Source: Enterococcus gilvus ATCC BAA-350 (GTDB lineage Bacteria > Bacillota > Bacilli > Lactobacillales > Enterococcaceae). Taken from it: a stretch of 64,000 nucleotides of DNA. The position numbers and the translations under genes are program-made. Positions 17,390 through 26,499 of the stretch are shown here, piece after piece. The notes under the pieces were generated by a model. It saw only the letters and a program-made list of their open reading frames with translations. It was not told the DNA's origin and ran no database searches. Position 1 is the stretch's first letter. Each line of letters opens with the position of its first letter. Where the stretch lies: the NCBI RefSeq assembly GCF_000407545.1, contig NZ_ASWH01000001.1, positions 2,247,501-2,311,500 of the forward strand, in the 5' to 3' direction.

Positions 17390-17417
17390 ATAAAAAAGCC
17401 TAGCAAAAGCTATGCTT
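17390..17417 (-). terminator. Intrinsic terminator between minor head and scaffold genes
   Basis: The - strand stem AGCATAGC/GCTAGGCT with loop TTTT is followed by TTTTTTATTTTG. The stem includes the stop codon of the small gene at 17410-17589. It is one of several terminators placed between modules of the late operon. Confidence 0.75.
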
Positions 17418-17589
17418 CTAAAGCAAATCCCGAAATATTGATTTGATTAAAAACTGCATTTCTTTCGACTCCGGTTGATACACCGAAGTAATTAAATTTT
17501 AATTCTTCATCTGTATTTTCGAGATCTTTTACTTTTTCAAACTTTAATGTTTGACCTTCGTTCAACCAAATAATTAAAGATTTATCCAT
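17410..17589 (-). CDS. Small phage protein
   Basis: 59 residues from the ATG at 17589, which has AAAGGAGTG 7-9 bases upstream. It is mixed beta-type sequence with no membrane segment. The segment LIIWLNEGQTLKFEKV suggests a compact beta domain. It lies between the minor head gene and the scaffold, and its stop is inside a terminator stem. No function is recognised. Confidence 0.65.
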   Translation of the reverse strand: MDKSLIIWLNEGQTLKFEKVKDLENTDEELKFNYFGVSTGVERNAVFNQINISGFALEA

Positions 17590-17602
17590 TTTTTTCACTC
17601 CT

Positions 17603-18505
17603 TTATAGTCCTAATTCTTTGTCTGTCGGAACGATGGTGCTTCTACAATTGACATGCATCGGTGGCGCATTGGTTCCTGGTTGATAATCTTTAATCTTGA
17701 ATATCTCACCATTCAGACCTTTGCATAGCTCTGTAGTTCGATTGTCAATGTGAGCCAGATATTCGTATTCAATTAACCCAGCTTCTTCATACCTTTTGAC
17801 TGTGGCATTATTGATGATATTTGTTCCATCCGTTCGAACGACCGCCTCCGCTCTGCTTCTGGCCACATTGTACTTTTTACGTAGTTCACGAGCCATATCT
17901 GCTGGACCCATCCCTCGAACAAATCCTTTTGTAAGAATACTTTTTAAATCAGCAGCCAGATCATCAACATTTCCCCATATACTTTGGGAATAATTTTTGC
18001 CGTTGAAAGGAGTTTCGATCAATTGTTTCAAAGCAGGGCCATTCAACGTACTAGCCGACTTTCCAAAATTCACTTTGCGATACGCATATTTGCCAACTTC
18101 TTTTAGATAAGACTCAAACGATTTATGCAACTTATTAGACATTTTCCCCAACTGATAAGCTAAGTCAAGCTGCAACGCTTCTAATCGTGTGACCTTTCCT
18201 GCAGCATATTGTTCATTCAGTCGTTTCAACAGTTCAGGATCTTTCTCAGCTTGTTTAAAGTACTTCTCAGCATTCGTCCGATAATCCGACAGATCTTCTC
18301 GCATGAGTCGTTTCTTCGCTTCCTGCAGAGAGATTTTATTCTCCTTGGCATATTGAGCATAAAAAGCGTAAATCTCTTTCTGGACGCTCTGACGCCCTTC
18401 TGTGTAAATGTTCTGCAACTCGTCAAAGAAATCAACATCTGTTTGGTCGACATAGGCAAAGATTTCATCCATACGCTTTTTCCAGTAATCTTGGGAGTTA
18501 ACCAT
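17603..18505 (-). CDS. Minor head / head morphogenesis protein (SPP1 gp7 type)
   Basis: 300 residues. The C-terminal signature of phage Mu F/SPP1 gp7-like proteins is clear: RAEAVVRTDGTNIIN, then ...DNRTTELC and MHVNCRST (a CHC-type pattern). The N-terminal half is helical. These proteins associate with the portal and the entering DNA. It overlaps the small ORF upstream by 8 bases. Confidence 0.92.
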   Translation of the reverse strand: MVNSQDYWKKRMDEIFAYVDQTDVDFFDELQNIYTEGRQSVQKEIYAFYAQYAKENKISLQEAKKRLMREDLSDYRTNAEKYFKQAEKDPELLKRLNEQYAAGKVTRLEALQLDLAYQLGKMSNKLHKSFESYLKEVGKYAYRKVNFGKSASTLNGPALKQLIETPFNGKNYSQSIWGNVDDLAADLKSILTKGFVRGMGPADMARELRKKYNVARSRAEAVVRTDGTNIINNATVKRYEEAGLIEYEYLAHIDNRTTELCKGLNGEIFKIKDYQPGTNAPPMHVNCRSTIVPTDKELGL

Positions 18506-18710
18506 TGTTTTGTCCTGCTAAAACCATTTGCATTGCTTGTTCTTCAGTGAAACCCGCTTCTTTTAGAAAAGTAAAATACTTCCAATTCACTTTAGCTGTA
18601 AGTTCCATTGTTTGAATAGAAAATTCTTCGATTGCTTCAAATTGTTCATCAGATTCCAAATCATCAATCTTCATCAACATTTCTATCATTTTCTTCATCA
18701 TTTCTTTCAT
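18498..18710 (-). CDS. Small helical protein overlapping the portal gene end
   Basis: 70 residues from the ATG at 18710, preceded by AAGGAGG at good spacing. The 5' 47 bases lie inside the 3' end of the portal gene in another frame. The sequence is acidic and helical (DDLESDEQFEAIEEFS) and ends FTEEQAMQMVL, a UBA-like turn. Small proteins at this position are common in related phages; function is unknown. Confidence 0.75.
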   Translation of the reverse strand: MKEMMKKMIEMLMKIDDLESDEQFEAIEEFSIQTMELTAKVNWKYFTFLKEAGFTEEQAMQMVLAGQNNG

Positions 18711-20214
18711 CTTCCAATTCCTCCTTATTATTTTTAGGTCGCCTTGGATCTGGTTTTTTGCTAGACTCTTTCTTAATTCGTTCCAACTCAACTTCTGGGT
18801 CAATCCCCGTCACAGTATTTAGAATCTCGAATAACGTTTCGTCAGATACCGTTCCATATAATTGACTGGCTAAAGAAACAATCTCGGTGTCCGATTTAGG
18901 AACATTCGCTGTAAAGATGATGTTTGTGTCGTTGATATCTTCGTAGGCCGTCGATTCATTCCCTTTAATCCGCCAAATGTTGATGGCTAAGCGTAGTCGT
19001 CGCATTAACCCTTTTTCAAATAGACGCTGTTGCATGACTCGACGATTGTCTGAAGCCATGAGTTTGTACTTCATTGCTTCACCAGATTGAGTTCCACTGA
19101 AATTAGCGTCTAAAGTGTCTGGCGTAAATGTAAACCGCAAGATGTCATTTACTAATCGTTGCTTATATGTTTCCGACCCTGCTGCATCGTACTCTTTAAT
19201 TAAGTACTTCGCATCTGGTGTTGAACCATTAGGATTAGGGTTATCATCCATTATCATGATTCTTGCTCGTTTAAACGCCAAAGAAACGGCTAAGCGCGAA
19301 TTTGGAACAACCTTTCCATCCTCGTCTATGTCGTTTTTCGCAGTACCTGTATAGGGATTACCAGTGATCATCAAAATGGCATCCATGCTGTCTTGTTGAA
19401 AGTTAGCTAATTCTGATTGTGATAGATCATATGCATCAATCGAATCAAGCACGGGTTCATAGGCTCCTGTCCGATCCTCGTTATTTGCAAACTCGTTTAC
19501 TGGAACGCCATCAAAAGCATAATCGTCAAAGTCATCTAAATGAAGCCCACGTTCTTCTTGATTATCATTCAAATAGATGTAAACCATGTCACTGGTGTAA
19601 ACATTTACGAAATCTTTTCTTTCCCCGTCGCCATAGTCGATTGAATAATAATAGACACCGAAAAGAGAATTACTGTCAGTTGTATCATCGTAAACAACAA
19701 ACGTCTTCTCAGGATCTAACTTCACGACTTTTACAAATGCCTGGTCATTATCTAATCCAACAGTTGTCAGTTCGTAAGCTCGTCCATAAATGGACAAATC
19801 TGTTTTGATCAATACATTGTGATAGGCCTCATTGTTTCGCTTGTTAAGCTCGTCAATCTGTTGCTGCAACTCGTCGTTTTCGTTTTTGTACTGAACGGGT
19901 TGTCCTAACATATACCCTTGTTCAAAAATGGTAATGTATCTTGAGAAATCACTCGCAATTCGATTGTCTGCAGCAAATTCATCTGTTTTAGCAGGACGGT
20001 ACTTGATATTATTATCTGCTAGGTAGTACCGTTTCAATTCTTGCAATCGAGGCAATTGTTCTACTCGATGCCGATTGATAAACTTTTCTAATTTATAAAT
20101 CCATTTTTCGCTTTCGAACTCGACATTATCGAAGTCTTCTTGGGACATTCTAAATACTGCATTCGCATTTTTGTGATACCGATGATCACGTAAAAAAGTA
20201 ACTACTTTATCCAA
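18664..20214 (-). CDS. Portal protein (SPP1 gp6 family)
   Basis: 516 residues, normal for the family. The N-terminal segment RLQELKRYYLADNNIKYRP and RIASDFSRYITIFEQGYMLGQPVQY are strong gp6-family landmarks. The crown end is very acidic and basic (KKPDPRRPKNNKEELEDERND). It forms the dodecameric DNA channel at one capsid vertex. The start is TTG with GGAAGG upstream. It lies between the large terminase and minor head genes. Confidence 0.95.
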   Translation of the reverse strand: MDKVVTFLRDHRYHKNANAVFRMSQEDFDNVEFESEKWIYKLEKFINRHRVEQLPRLQELKRYYLADNNIKYRPAKTDEFAADNRIASDFSRYITIFEQGYMLGQPVQYKNENDELQQQIDELNKRNNEAYHNVLIKTDLSIYGRAYELTTVGLDNDQAFVKVVKLDPEKTFVVYDDTTDSNSLFGVYYYSIDYGDGERKDFVNVYTSDMVYIYLNDNQEERGLHLDDFDDYAFDGVPVNEFANNEDRTGAYEPVLDSIDAYDLSQSELANFQQDSMDAILMITGNPYTGTAKNDIDEDGKVVPNSRLAVSLAFKRARIMIMDDNPNPNGSTPDAKYLIKEYDAAGSETYKQRLVNDILRFTFTPDTLDANFSGTQSGEAMKYKLMASDNRRVMQQRLFEKGLMRRLRLAINIWRIKGNESTAYEDINDTNIIFTANVPKSDTEIVSLASQLYGTVSDETLFEILNTVTGIDPEVELERIKKESSKKPDPRRPKNNKEELEDERNDEENDRNVDED

Positions 20215-20229
20215 TCTGTACCTTCCTTT

Positions 20230-21531
20230 CTAGCCAAAAAAGAATTTGGCTGCGTCCATTTTTTGCTTCATATCCTGTTTTACGTACATATCATCGTTAA
20301 AAGCATATCGAGTGGCATCAATCGTATGATTGTCTTTATCTTCAAGTCTTGGCTTTGGATTGCCATCACGATCAGTTTGATAATCAATATTTTCGAATTC
20401 TTTGGCAATGCTTGGTGTTCGTAAAGGATCAATGCAGATAAAGTCCAAATCATCTAGCCATTGTTCGCCGTACTCTACAGAATCCGGACCTTTCTTGACT
20501 CCGTAAACATTCGTCATAAAATGCTCGTTTCTCAATTCTGCGATTGACTTAGGCTCAGCCGAATCAGCATTTATCCTGTCTGATTGATAGCCTTTTGACT
20601 TGGCTTTACCAGCGAAATCTCGATTGCTTATTTTCTGGCCGTAAATTTCGTCAATTGCGTAAATGCCATTTTTCTTTTTGTCATAGTGCCAGCGTACAAA
20701 TGCTAACGGGTCAGTGGCATAGCCGAAGTCTAACCCGTTTCTGATATTGTCAAAGTTAGCGACCATCTCATCTGTAATGCTTCCTTGCTCAATTTGAAGA
20801 TTGTCAAAGGGAACAACACCAGATCCGATAGCCTCGCCGTCATATTCCCATCTAGCTCGTAAAGGATTTCTTTGCCTTGCTGCTTCAACCTCTTCCAAAA
20901 ATTCTTTCGAAATAAAGGGATTATCTTCATAAGTAGTGTGATGAACGAATGTATTTTCAGGCTGAAAACTAGACTCATATTTTTTGTTTACCCAGGATTG
21001 TCGACGTTTCGGTGGGTTGTAACTGAAAAAGAATTTATAAAAAAGACCATCTTCTAATTCACCACGTAGCAGTGAGTTAGTGATAGTCGTTACTTCATCT
21101 TCAGTTTTAAATTCTCCCAGCTCCTCTATCCATCCGATTGTAAATGGGAATTGACTGTCTTTTAATGATTTGATTCTTTCAGGATTTTGAGCGCCTCTAA
21201 AAATCATATAATTTCCACGAGGCATGTACGTAATCCTTAAAGGTGACTTATTAAATTTAAAAAGATGCGTTACACCTTGTTGTTTAATCGCCCATTTCAT
21301 TTGTTCGTATATTGACTGTTCTAGTGTGTTATCAACATAACGAATACCGACCGCATTTACTGCGTATCTCATGAGCAATTGAGTAATAATATGAGCGATA
21401 TCTGATGATTTACCAGAACCACGTCCACCCTTGCAAATAATGTTAAGAATATCTGAGTTTAGAGTGGCTTTCCATACCGAATGAAACTTTTTCGGCAGCA
21501 ATTCTGATAGCTTCTTCTTAACCATCATCAT
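20230..21531 (-). CDS. Terminase large subunit (PBSX type)
   Basis: About 433 residues. The ATPase domain has Walker A GGRGSGKSS (about residue 35) and a Walker B/coupling area around FTIGWIEELGEF. The nuclease domain includes NGLDFGYATDPLAFVRWHYD, an acidic metal site, then INADSAEPKSIAEL and a late HTIDATRYAF. It drives DNA into proheads and cuts it. The 5' end overlaps terS; several ATG codons in a row make the exact start uncertain. Confidence 0.95.
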   Translation of the reverse strand: MMMVKKKLSELLPKKFHSVWKATLNSDILNIICKGGRGSGKSSDIAHIITQLLMRYAVNAVGIRYVDNTLEQSIYEQMKWAIKQQGVTHLFKFNKSPLRITYMPRGNYMIFRGAQNPERIKSLKDSQFPFTIGWIEELGEFKTEDEVTTITNSLLRGELEDGLFYKFFFSYNPPKRRQSWVNKKYESSFQPENTFVHHTTYEDNPFISKEFLEEVEAARQRNPLRARWEYDGEAIGSGVVPFDNLQIEQGSITDEMVANFDNIRNGLDFGYATDPLAFVRWHYDKKKNGIYAIDEIYGQKISNRDFAGKAKSKGYQSDRINADSAEPKSIAELRNEHFMTNVYGVKKGPDSVEYGEQWLDDLDFICIDPLRTPSIAKEFENIDYQTDRDGNPKPRLEDKDNHTIDATRYAFNDDMYVKQDMKQKMDAAKFFFG

Positions 21532-21940
21532 CACCAATATCATCTACAAACACTGGCATTTCAGTAACTTCTATTTGTTGTTTGTCGGTAAACAGCGCAT
21601 GACGCTTTCCAAGAAGTTCAGCTGCCTTCAATCGGTCTTTAGCACTAACTTCAACTCCATCATAGAGTCCTTTCGCTGTTGCAACTGTCTCTGTTTCCTT
21701 ACCGCGCATAACTGCTGTTAAATATTCTAGAATCTCTTTTGCGTCGGCCGTTCGTTCGTTATGCATTTGTTCGAGCTGTTCATCTATATAGGATTTAATC
21801 TCAACATTTCTCAACAATCTTCCTGCGGCAGTCGCTGCTGAGGAATCCTTTTTAACGTTGGGATAGGCCACCTTATAAGCTCGCGTGCCGTTCAAATCTT
21901 TTAAATATTCATCTGCAAAAATTCGTTGTTTGTCCGTCAT
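21518..21940 (-). CDS. Terminase small subunit
   Basis: 140 residues. The start TDKQRIFADEYLKDLNGTRAYKVAYPNV is the Terminase_2 helix-turn-helix that recognises pac or cos DNA. The middle is a coiled-coil oligomerisation region, and the acidic C terminus would meet TerL. The ATG at 21940 has GAAGG upstream; codons further 5' run into a terminator hairpin, so the longer start is rejected. Confidence 0.92.
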   Translation of the reverse strand: MTDKQRIFADEYLKDLNGTRAYKVAYPNVKKDSSAATAAGRLLRNVEIKSYIDEQLEQMHNERTADAKEILEYLTAVMRGKETETVATAKGLYDGVEVSAKDRLKAAELLGKRHALFTDKQQIEVTEMPVFVDDIGDDDG

Positions 21941-21967
21941 GATATTCACCTTCCTTCTTTTTACACG

Positions 21968-21993
21968 AAAAAAAGACACCCACAAAGGGTGCC
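21968..21993 (-). terminator. Intrinsic terminator upstream of terS
   Basis: The - strand stem GGCACCC/GGGTGTC (with one G-T pair) and loop TTTGT is followed by seven T. It lies after the ArpU-family gene and 28 bases before terS, in the direction of late transcription. It would block early transcripts from entering the late genes unless overcome, consistent with an ArpU-controlled late switch. Confidence 0.85.
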
Positions 21994-22047
21994 TTCCTAA
22001 TCACATTTATTTCACGCTATCATATTAACATTTAAGGTAAGACGTAC

Positions 22048-22584
22048 TCAAGACAAGAAAAGGACATGGGACAAATCATCCAAACTATCAATACCAAAAA
22101 GGAAAATTGATAATTCCTCACTGGCCTTCTTAATGTCTCGGTCAACTGTTCTAGAATCAATATTGTAAAAAGCAGCTAGATCATTCTTTGACTTATTTTC
22201 ATTCGAATTTTCGAAAACATATAATTGACGAATAATATTAAACCTTCTTTCAGCCATCGGACCTTGATTATGACAGTATTGGCAATAAGAAGAGAACATT
22301 AGATCAAAGTAGTCTAACATCTCCTTGGTCCGAGCCTTATACTTCATCAAAGATTCGAGATTTAACTCTTCTGGATCAAATATACTATTTTCATATTCTG
22401 TCAATTTCGGTATTACACCTTCGCAATGTTCACGAAGCATTTGATACTTTTTTAATAAAAGAGTTGTGTTCCTTAGTTTCCAACTTCTTCGTTCTCGCTT
22501 TCTTTCTTTTCCCTTCATAGCTTCAATTTTTACAACCTCTTGAGTGATTGCAGCTAGTGTATCTTTAGTCAGTTTTTCAGCCAA
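22048..22584 (-). CDS. arpU: ArpU-family late transcription regulator
   Basis: 178 residues. The C-terminal part RRFNIIRQLYVFENSNENKSKNDLAAFYNIDSRTVDRDIKKA is a sigma-like helix-turn-helix typical of ArpU/RinA/LtrC-like late gene activators. The N-terminal half is helical and highly charged. Last gene of the early block and just ahead of terS, the usual place. The start is TTG with GGGGAGG upstream. The intrinsic terminator right after it is its likely control target, which is inference. Confidence 0.82.
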   Translation of the reverse strand: MAEKLTKDTLAAITQEVVKIEAMKGKERKRERRSWKLRNTTLLLKKYQMLREHCEGVIPKLTEYENSIFDPEELNLESLMKYKARTKEMLDYFDLMFSSYCQYCHNQGPMAERRFNIIRQLYVFENSNENKSKNDLAAFYNIDSRTVDRDIKKASEELSIFLFGIDSLDDLSHVLFLS

Positions 22585-22586
22585 AC

Positions 22587-22811
22587 TCAGTTCCTCCCCA
22601 TAGCGATTTTAAAATTGTCATCCTGAATTTCTATTAATACAGATAAAAACCTAATAGCAACTGGATGATTATTGTATTTGTTACCTAGCATTCCCATTGA
22701 TTCAACTAGCCATTGCCAATATTCATCTGATGTGATTGGATGTTGCTTCATGAATTCATTGGATGACTGCATCCATTTTTGAATATCTTGAAAGAAATTT
22801 CCCCAATTCAT
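22587..22811 (-). CDS. Small phage protein
   Basis: 74 residues, Trp- and Met-rich (NWGNFFQDIQKWMQSSNEFM, WQWLVESMGML). The ATG overlaps the stop of the RusA gene by 4 bases, showing coupling. No domain is recognised. Similar small proteins lie next to RusA in many Firmicutes phages. Confidence 0.75.
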   Translation of the reverse strand: MNWGNFFQDIQKWMQSSNEFMKQHPITSDEYWQWLVESMGMLGNKYNNHPVAIRFLSVLIEIQDDNFKIAMGRN

Positions 22812-23203
22812 TCGATCTCCTCAATCCTTATATAAATGCCAGGAGTCGCCGCCCAAAATTTTTCGATGATTAAGCTAACTACATAAGAATCATCTTTCCA
22901 GAATCCTAATTTAGTCATGCAGTCTTGCAAAAGTTTGTTGCTATTGTCTAAGTCTGGTTTCGTATATTTGTACTCGCCATCCTCATGACTACCTACAATC
23001 GGGAAGCACCACTTCACCATCATCCGAACCGGCCGCATGATTTTGCTTTTCGGTGTGTGTTCCGATAGATGGCTCATTAACTTTACACGAGCTTTTTTCA
23101 AATCATCCGGCTCATAAAAATATGGCTTACCATTCACAACATGAACCTTCTTTTGTTGCGCTGTGGTCTCTGGTGGGATTATTGGCATAAAGAATTCAAT
23201 CAT
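22808..23203 (-). CDS. rusA: RusA-family Holliday junction resolvase
   Basis: 131 residues from the ATG at 23203, with AGGTGG upstream. It starts IEFFMPIIPPETTAQQKKV as RusA proteins do (beta strand plus PP.T.Q). Catalytic Asp residues are in YTKPDLDNSNKLLQDCM (KPDLDN) and FWKDDSYV (DD). It cuts four-way junctions made during phage recombination before packaging. It overlaps the genes on both sides. Confidence 0.93.
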   Translation of the reverse strand: MIEFFMPIIPPETTAQQKKVHVVNGKPYFYEPDDLKKARVKLMSHLSEHTPKSKIMRPVRMMVKWCFPIVGSHEDGEYKYTKPDLDNSNKLLQDCMTKLGFWKDDSYVVSLIIEKFWAATPGIYIRIEEIE

Positions 23204-23387
23204 CGTAAGCCACCTCGATCTCGTATTTGACTGTTCGCTTCCCATTAATTGTTTTTCTACTGCTTTTAGCGATTTCAATCCCTGATTTATTTTGAGTATG
23301 AAAGGCTATAAAAGTGTAAATTAGAATCTCAGCAAAGACTCGTTTCTTCGACCCTAACTTGCGATAAGTTTCTAGAACTTCATCCAT
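23196..23387 (-). CDS. Small phage protein upstream of rusA
   Basis: 63 residues, basic (KSSRKTINGKRTVKYEIEV). Preceded by AGGAGGTG at ideal spacing. Its end overlaps the RusA start by 8 bases. Function unknown; a small helical start followed by a beta hairpin is suggested. Confidence 0.75.
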   Translation of the reverse strand: MDEVLETYRKLGSKKRVFAEILIYTFIAFHTQNKSGIEIAKSSRKTINGKRTVKYEIEVAYDD

Positions 23388-23398
23388 TCAAACACCTC

Positions 23399-23716
23399 CT
23401 AAATAAAATTCATAATAATGACTCCAATAATCCAAAATGCTGTAGTAGCTGCAATTGCTTTGAAGAAGATATAAATAAAAGAATCTTCATCATCAGATTT
23501 TTTCGTTCCTGAAACAATGTAGCTTACAAAAACATCTAATCCCCACGCTTGAAAAAAATTCAATTGAATCAGACTAAACGTTGGTGAAATAATCCCATTC
23601 CACAATTTCATAGTGACGAATCCACCATAAAGCATTGCTACAAACGCCAACACGATCGAACCAACTGAAATACCTATTGCCGCCAAGGTCGCCCATCCAT
23701 ATTCTTTTTTATCCAT
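23399..23716 (-). CDS. Small membrane protein
   Basis: 105 residues with two clear hydrophobic segments at the N terminus (about 9-34) and C terminus (about 84-104), and a moderately hydrophobic middle (about 43-68, FSLIQLNFFQAWGLDVFVSYIV). No family is recognised. Placed between the replication block and rusA, so expressed with the early genes. Could modify the cell envelope or act as a superinfection factor, but there is no direct evidence. Confidence 0.7.
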   Translation of the reverse strand: MDKKEYGWATLAAIGISVGSIVLAFVAMLYGGFVTMKLWNGIISPTFSLIQLNFFQAWGLDVFVSYIVSGTKKSDDEDSFIYIFFKAIAATTAFWIIGVIIMNFI

Positions 23717-23779
23717 TCAAAAACCTCATTTTATGTTATTTTATATTGGTATAGATCTATTTTTATTTTTTCTTTCACA

Positions 23780-23900
23780 TTCCATTTTTGTCTCTCTCAG
23801 TCTCCATTACTCTCTACTCCCAGAGGGAGAGAGTAATGGGACAGTGAGACAGCGACAGAATAAGCTTTCTTAGCTATCACGGGCTAGTTACTAGCTGATA
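23780..23900. repeat. Large inverted repeat, candidate replication origin or regulatory hairpin
   Basis: The 12-base arms CCATTACTCTCT (23804-23815) and AGAGAGTAATGG (23828-23839) pair perfectly, with CCC/GGG inside, and partly matching outer blocks (GTCTC, GAGAC). A second palindrome, GCTAG TTA CTAGC, follows near 23882-23895, and AGTAATGG repeats near 23951. It lies in the 244-base gap behind the primase-helicase gene. No T-run makes it a terminator. Origin function is inferred only from location and symmetry. Confidence 0.45.
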
Positions 23901-23960
23901 GGCAGTTACGAAGACGAAGTTTTTTTACACTCTTTTACCATCTAAAAAGCTAGTAATGGT

Positions 23961-26198
23961 TTATTCTTTATTTTTAACAACTAAACCGCCATCAACACTG
24001 AATCCCTCGTGTTTTTTTACTCTTCCATAAATTGATTTTTTCGATAGTTCTAAATAGTCAGCAACTTGATTTACTTCAATTGGGCTTCCGTCTTCACTTA
24101 AAATGTTGAAGGCTTCTTCCAATTCTTTTGCTGCCTTTTCTGATCGTGACTCATTCGATTTCTGAACGCCCTTTTTCCAATTCTCCTTGGGATCTTCTTC
24201 AAGCTTGATGTCCTGCAGCGTTTCGTCCAACACGTGAACAGGATATCTAAACCAAGCATTCACTGGATCGAACTTCGGAAATTCTCGCAAGGTTCCTTCA
24301 ATACGCCATGCGGTTGCTTGACGTGCAGCACGAACTGCATCTTGACGTTCAATTTCTATCTGCTTCAAAATATCCTGTGATCGAATGGCTGACATTAAAT
24401 GATGTTGCATTTGTTTCTTGCTAAACTGATCATCCAACCCCACATCATCATAAGTTGGATTATAGGTCTTAATTGCTTCGTTGAAAGTCTGACAAATTGC
24501 TTCGTTTTCCAATTGCATGTAACGATCTTCAGTTACAGGCAATTCAATTAAATCAAGAATCGCGTCAGGGTCCCGTGCAAATACTCCAGATCCTGATGAT
24601 CGGTCTATTGAGTTTTTTCCACCTTGAGAACCCTTGCTGTGATGATGACAATAGATGACTGCGCAACCTAATTCGGTAGCGATCTTGTCAAACTGATTTG
24701 TAAAGTTGGCCATCTCGTGAGCGCTGTTTTCGTCTCCGGTCAATACTTTGTAAATAGGGTCGATAATCACTGCAATATAGTTCTCTTTCTGCGCTCGTCT
24801 AATCAACTTAGGCGCTAACTTATCCATTGGACTCGTTTTACCTCGCAAGTTCCAAATGTCAATATTCGATACATTTGCGTGGCCTAATCCTTGTTTGTTG
24901 TAGATATCAAAAAAACGTTTTTTAGCTGAGTTTTCATCTAATTCGAGATTGACATACAATACTTTCCCTTGAATACAATCAAAGTTAAACCACTTGCGTC
25001 CCTCAGCTATAGCTATTGCCAATTGAATCAACGCGAAAGACTTTCCGGCTTTACTTGGTCCGGCAATCAACATCTTGTGCCCTTGCCGTAACATTCCTTT
25101 GATAAGTTCAGGCGCTAATTCAATTGCTTTATCGAATAAATCCCCTAGACTTTCAGGATCAGGCAAGTTGTCATTCATATCTTCAATGTACTCTTGCCAT
25201 TCTTCCCATGAACCTTTACCAATATTCGTAGCCACAAGAAATTGCTTCTTTTCGCCACGAATAAATCCGGGTAAACGACTAAGCCTAGAAGGGTTTTTGT
25301 TTTGTTTATCAACTTTCAACCCGTTACTTTCGACGATCTTATATAAGTAATCAACTCGCTCTTGATATTGCGGATAATTTACCGCATCTATCTTGACGAT
25401 CGCATGAAGGCTTTTCTCTCCACTGTATGTCAAAGCAACGATTGGTAATTCTAACTCTCGAAGGATTTCATTTTGTTGGTCAATCGACATGCTATCCGAC
25501 TCAACCAATGAGTAACGAAAATCAGTAACATTAGTATTTTTTACGCCTTCTCCATCTAGCGGGTTGATACGAATCCACGCGCCGCTATTCGTATTCGGAT
25601 CTCCTAGAACTGCTCCGATATCCTCTTTGCAACGTCGTAAACTATCGATCAATTCGCCTGCAGTTTTCGTATACACCCCTGATGATTTGGGCAGCCATTT
25701 TTCTGTTCCGTCTGTCCGTTTCACTGGAAAACCGTCATTCACATAACCAATGATATCCCCGGGATTAAAAACAGCTTCTAGATAATTAATAATTTCCTTG
25801 GATGGATTCCACGATTTGGGCTCATGAACTTCTTGACCAAGTACCCAATCGGTATTTACTAAGCGATAGCTCTTATCTACTGCTGTAGCGGTAAAACTAT
25901 CATTCCATCCTAAAATCATATCGTCGTCTTCATTATGGATTGGCTGCCATCCGTTTTCTTTTGCTAATTGGGTAATCGTCGCCCCGGTCACAGGTTGACT
26001 CGCACCTTCAAAGGAACTCCACTTTTTAAACGTTTCTCCCGATCGATACCTGGAATCATTCTGACTCCATTGGTCCCAGTCCGCTGCTGTATAGCCTTCA
26101 TGTTTGAGTGCCATTCCAACGTTGACCCATTCTTGATAAGAAAGCATTGATGGATCAACATATTGAAGTAATTCCGTTAAATTTAATTTGCTTTCCAC
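23961..26198 (-). CDS. Primase-helicase fusion (PriCT / AEP primase plus RepA-like helicase)
   Basis: 745 residues. Residues 1-90 resemble a PriCT-type module (YQEWVNVGMALKHEGY, then KWSSF). About 110-330 resemble an archaeo-eukaryotic primase (LRELELPIVALTYSGEKSLHAIVKIDA, VDKQNKNPSRLSRLPG). About 370-590 is a RepA/KaiC-type helicase with Walker A GPSKAGKS and Walker B-like IAVIIDPIY. A C-terminal winged helix follows (VADYLELSKKSIYGRVKKH). It would prime and unwind phage DNA. The start is GTG with AGGAAGG upstream. The large palindrome lies right behind it. Confidence 0.88.
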   Translation of the reverse strand: MESKLNLTELLQYVDPSMLSYQEWVNVGMALKHEGYTAADWDQWSQNDSRYRSGETFKKWSSFEGASQPVTGATITQLAKENGWQPIHNEDDDMILGWNDSFTATAVDKSYRLVNTDWVLGQEVHEPKSWNPSKEIINYLEAVFNPGDIIGYVNDGFPVKRTDGTEKWLPKSSGVYTKTAGELIDSLRRCKEDIGAVLGDPNTNSGAWIRINPLDGEGVKNTNVTDFRYSLVESDSMSIDQQNEILRELELPIVALTYSGEKSLHAIVKIDAVNYPQYQERVDYLYKIVESNGLKVDKQNKNPSRLSRLPGFIRGEKKQFLVATNIGKGSWEEWQEYIEDMNDNLPDPESLGDLFDKAIELAPELIKGMLRQGHKMLIAGPSKAGKSFALIQLAIAIAEGRKWFNFDCIQGKVLYVNLELDENSAKKRFFDIYNKQGLGHANVSNIDIWNLRGKTSPMDKLAPKLIRRAQKENYIAVIIDPIYKVLTGDENSAHEMANFTNQFDKIATELGCAVIYCHHHSKGSQGGKNSIDRSSGSGVFARDPDAILDLIELPVTEDRYMQLENEAICQTFNEAIKTYNPTYDDVGLDDQFSKKQMQHHLMSAIRSQDILKQIEIERQDAVRAARQATAWRIEGTLREFPKFDPVNAWFRYPVHVLDETLQDIKLEEDPKENWKKGVQKSNESRSEKAAKELEEAFNILSEDGSPIEVNQVADYLELSKKSIYGRVKKHEGFSVDGGLVVKNKE

Positions 26199-26249
26199 TT
26201 AATTTATACCTTCCTACTATTCTTTTTTCGTCATTGTTTATGTAGTCCA

Positions 26250-26441
26250 TTATTTGCTGTTGTTCAGAGTACTTATCATAAATAATGCCGATAATACTAA
26301 AGCTTCAGACTCTGCAAATCCGTCTTCTAAAAGAGCCTTTCTAAAACTACCAAGATTTTTTCCAAACTCGAACATTCCTGATCTAGCTTGATCTTTTTCA
26401 CTTATTTTTTCTAAAATGTCATGTAAATCGTTCTCGTTCAC
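26250..26441 (-). CDS. Small phage protein
   Basis: 63 residues, helical and acidic at the N terminus (NENDLHDILEKISEKDQ) with a more hydrophobic C-terminal helix. The start is GTG with ATGAGG upstream. It precedes the primase-helicase gene. No family recognised. Confidence 0.6.
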   Translation of the reverse strand: MNENDLHDILEKISEKDQARSGMFEFGKNLGSFRKALLEDGFAESEALVLSALFMISTLNNSK

Positions 26442-26499
26442 TTATAAAACCTCATTTTTATCCGGTATCATATGTTTCACTTCCATTTCTTATTTGATG

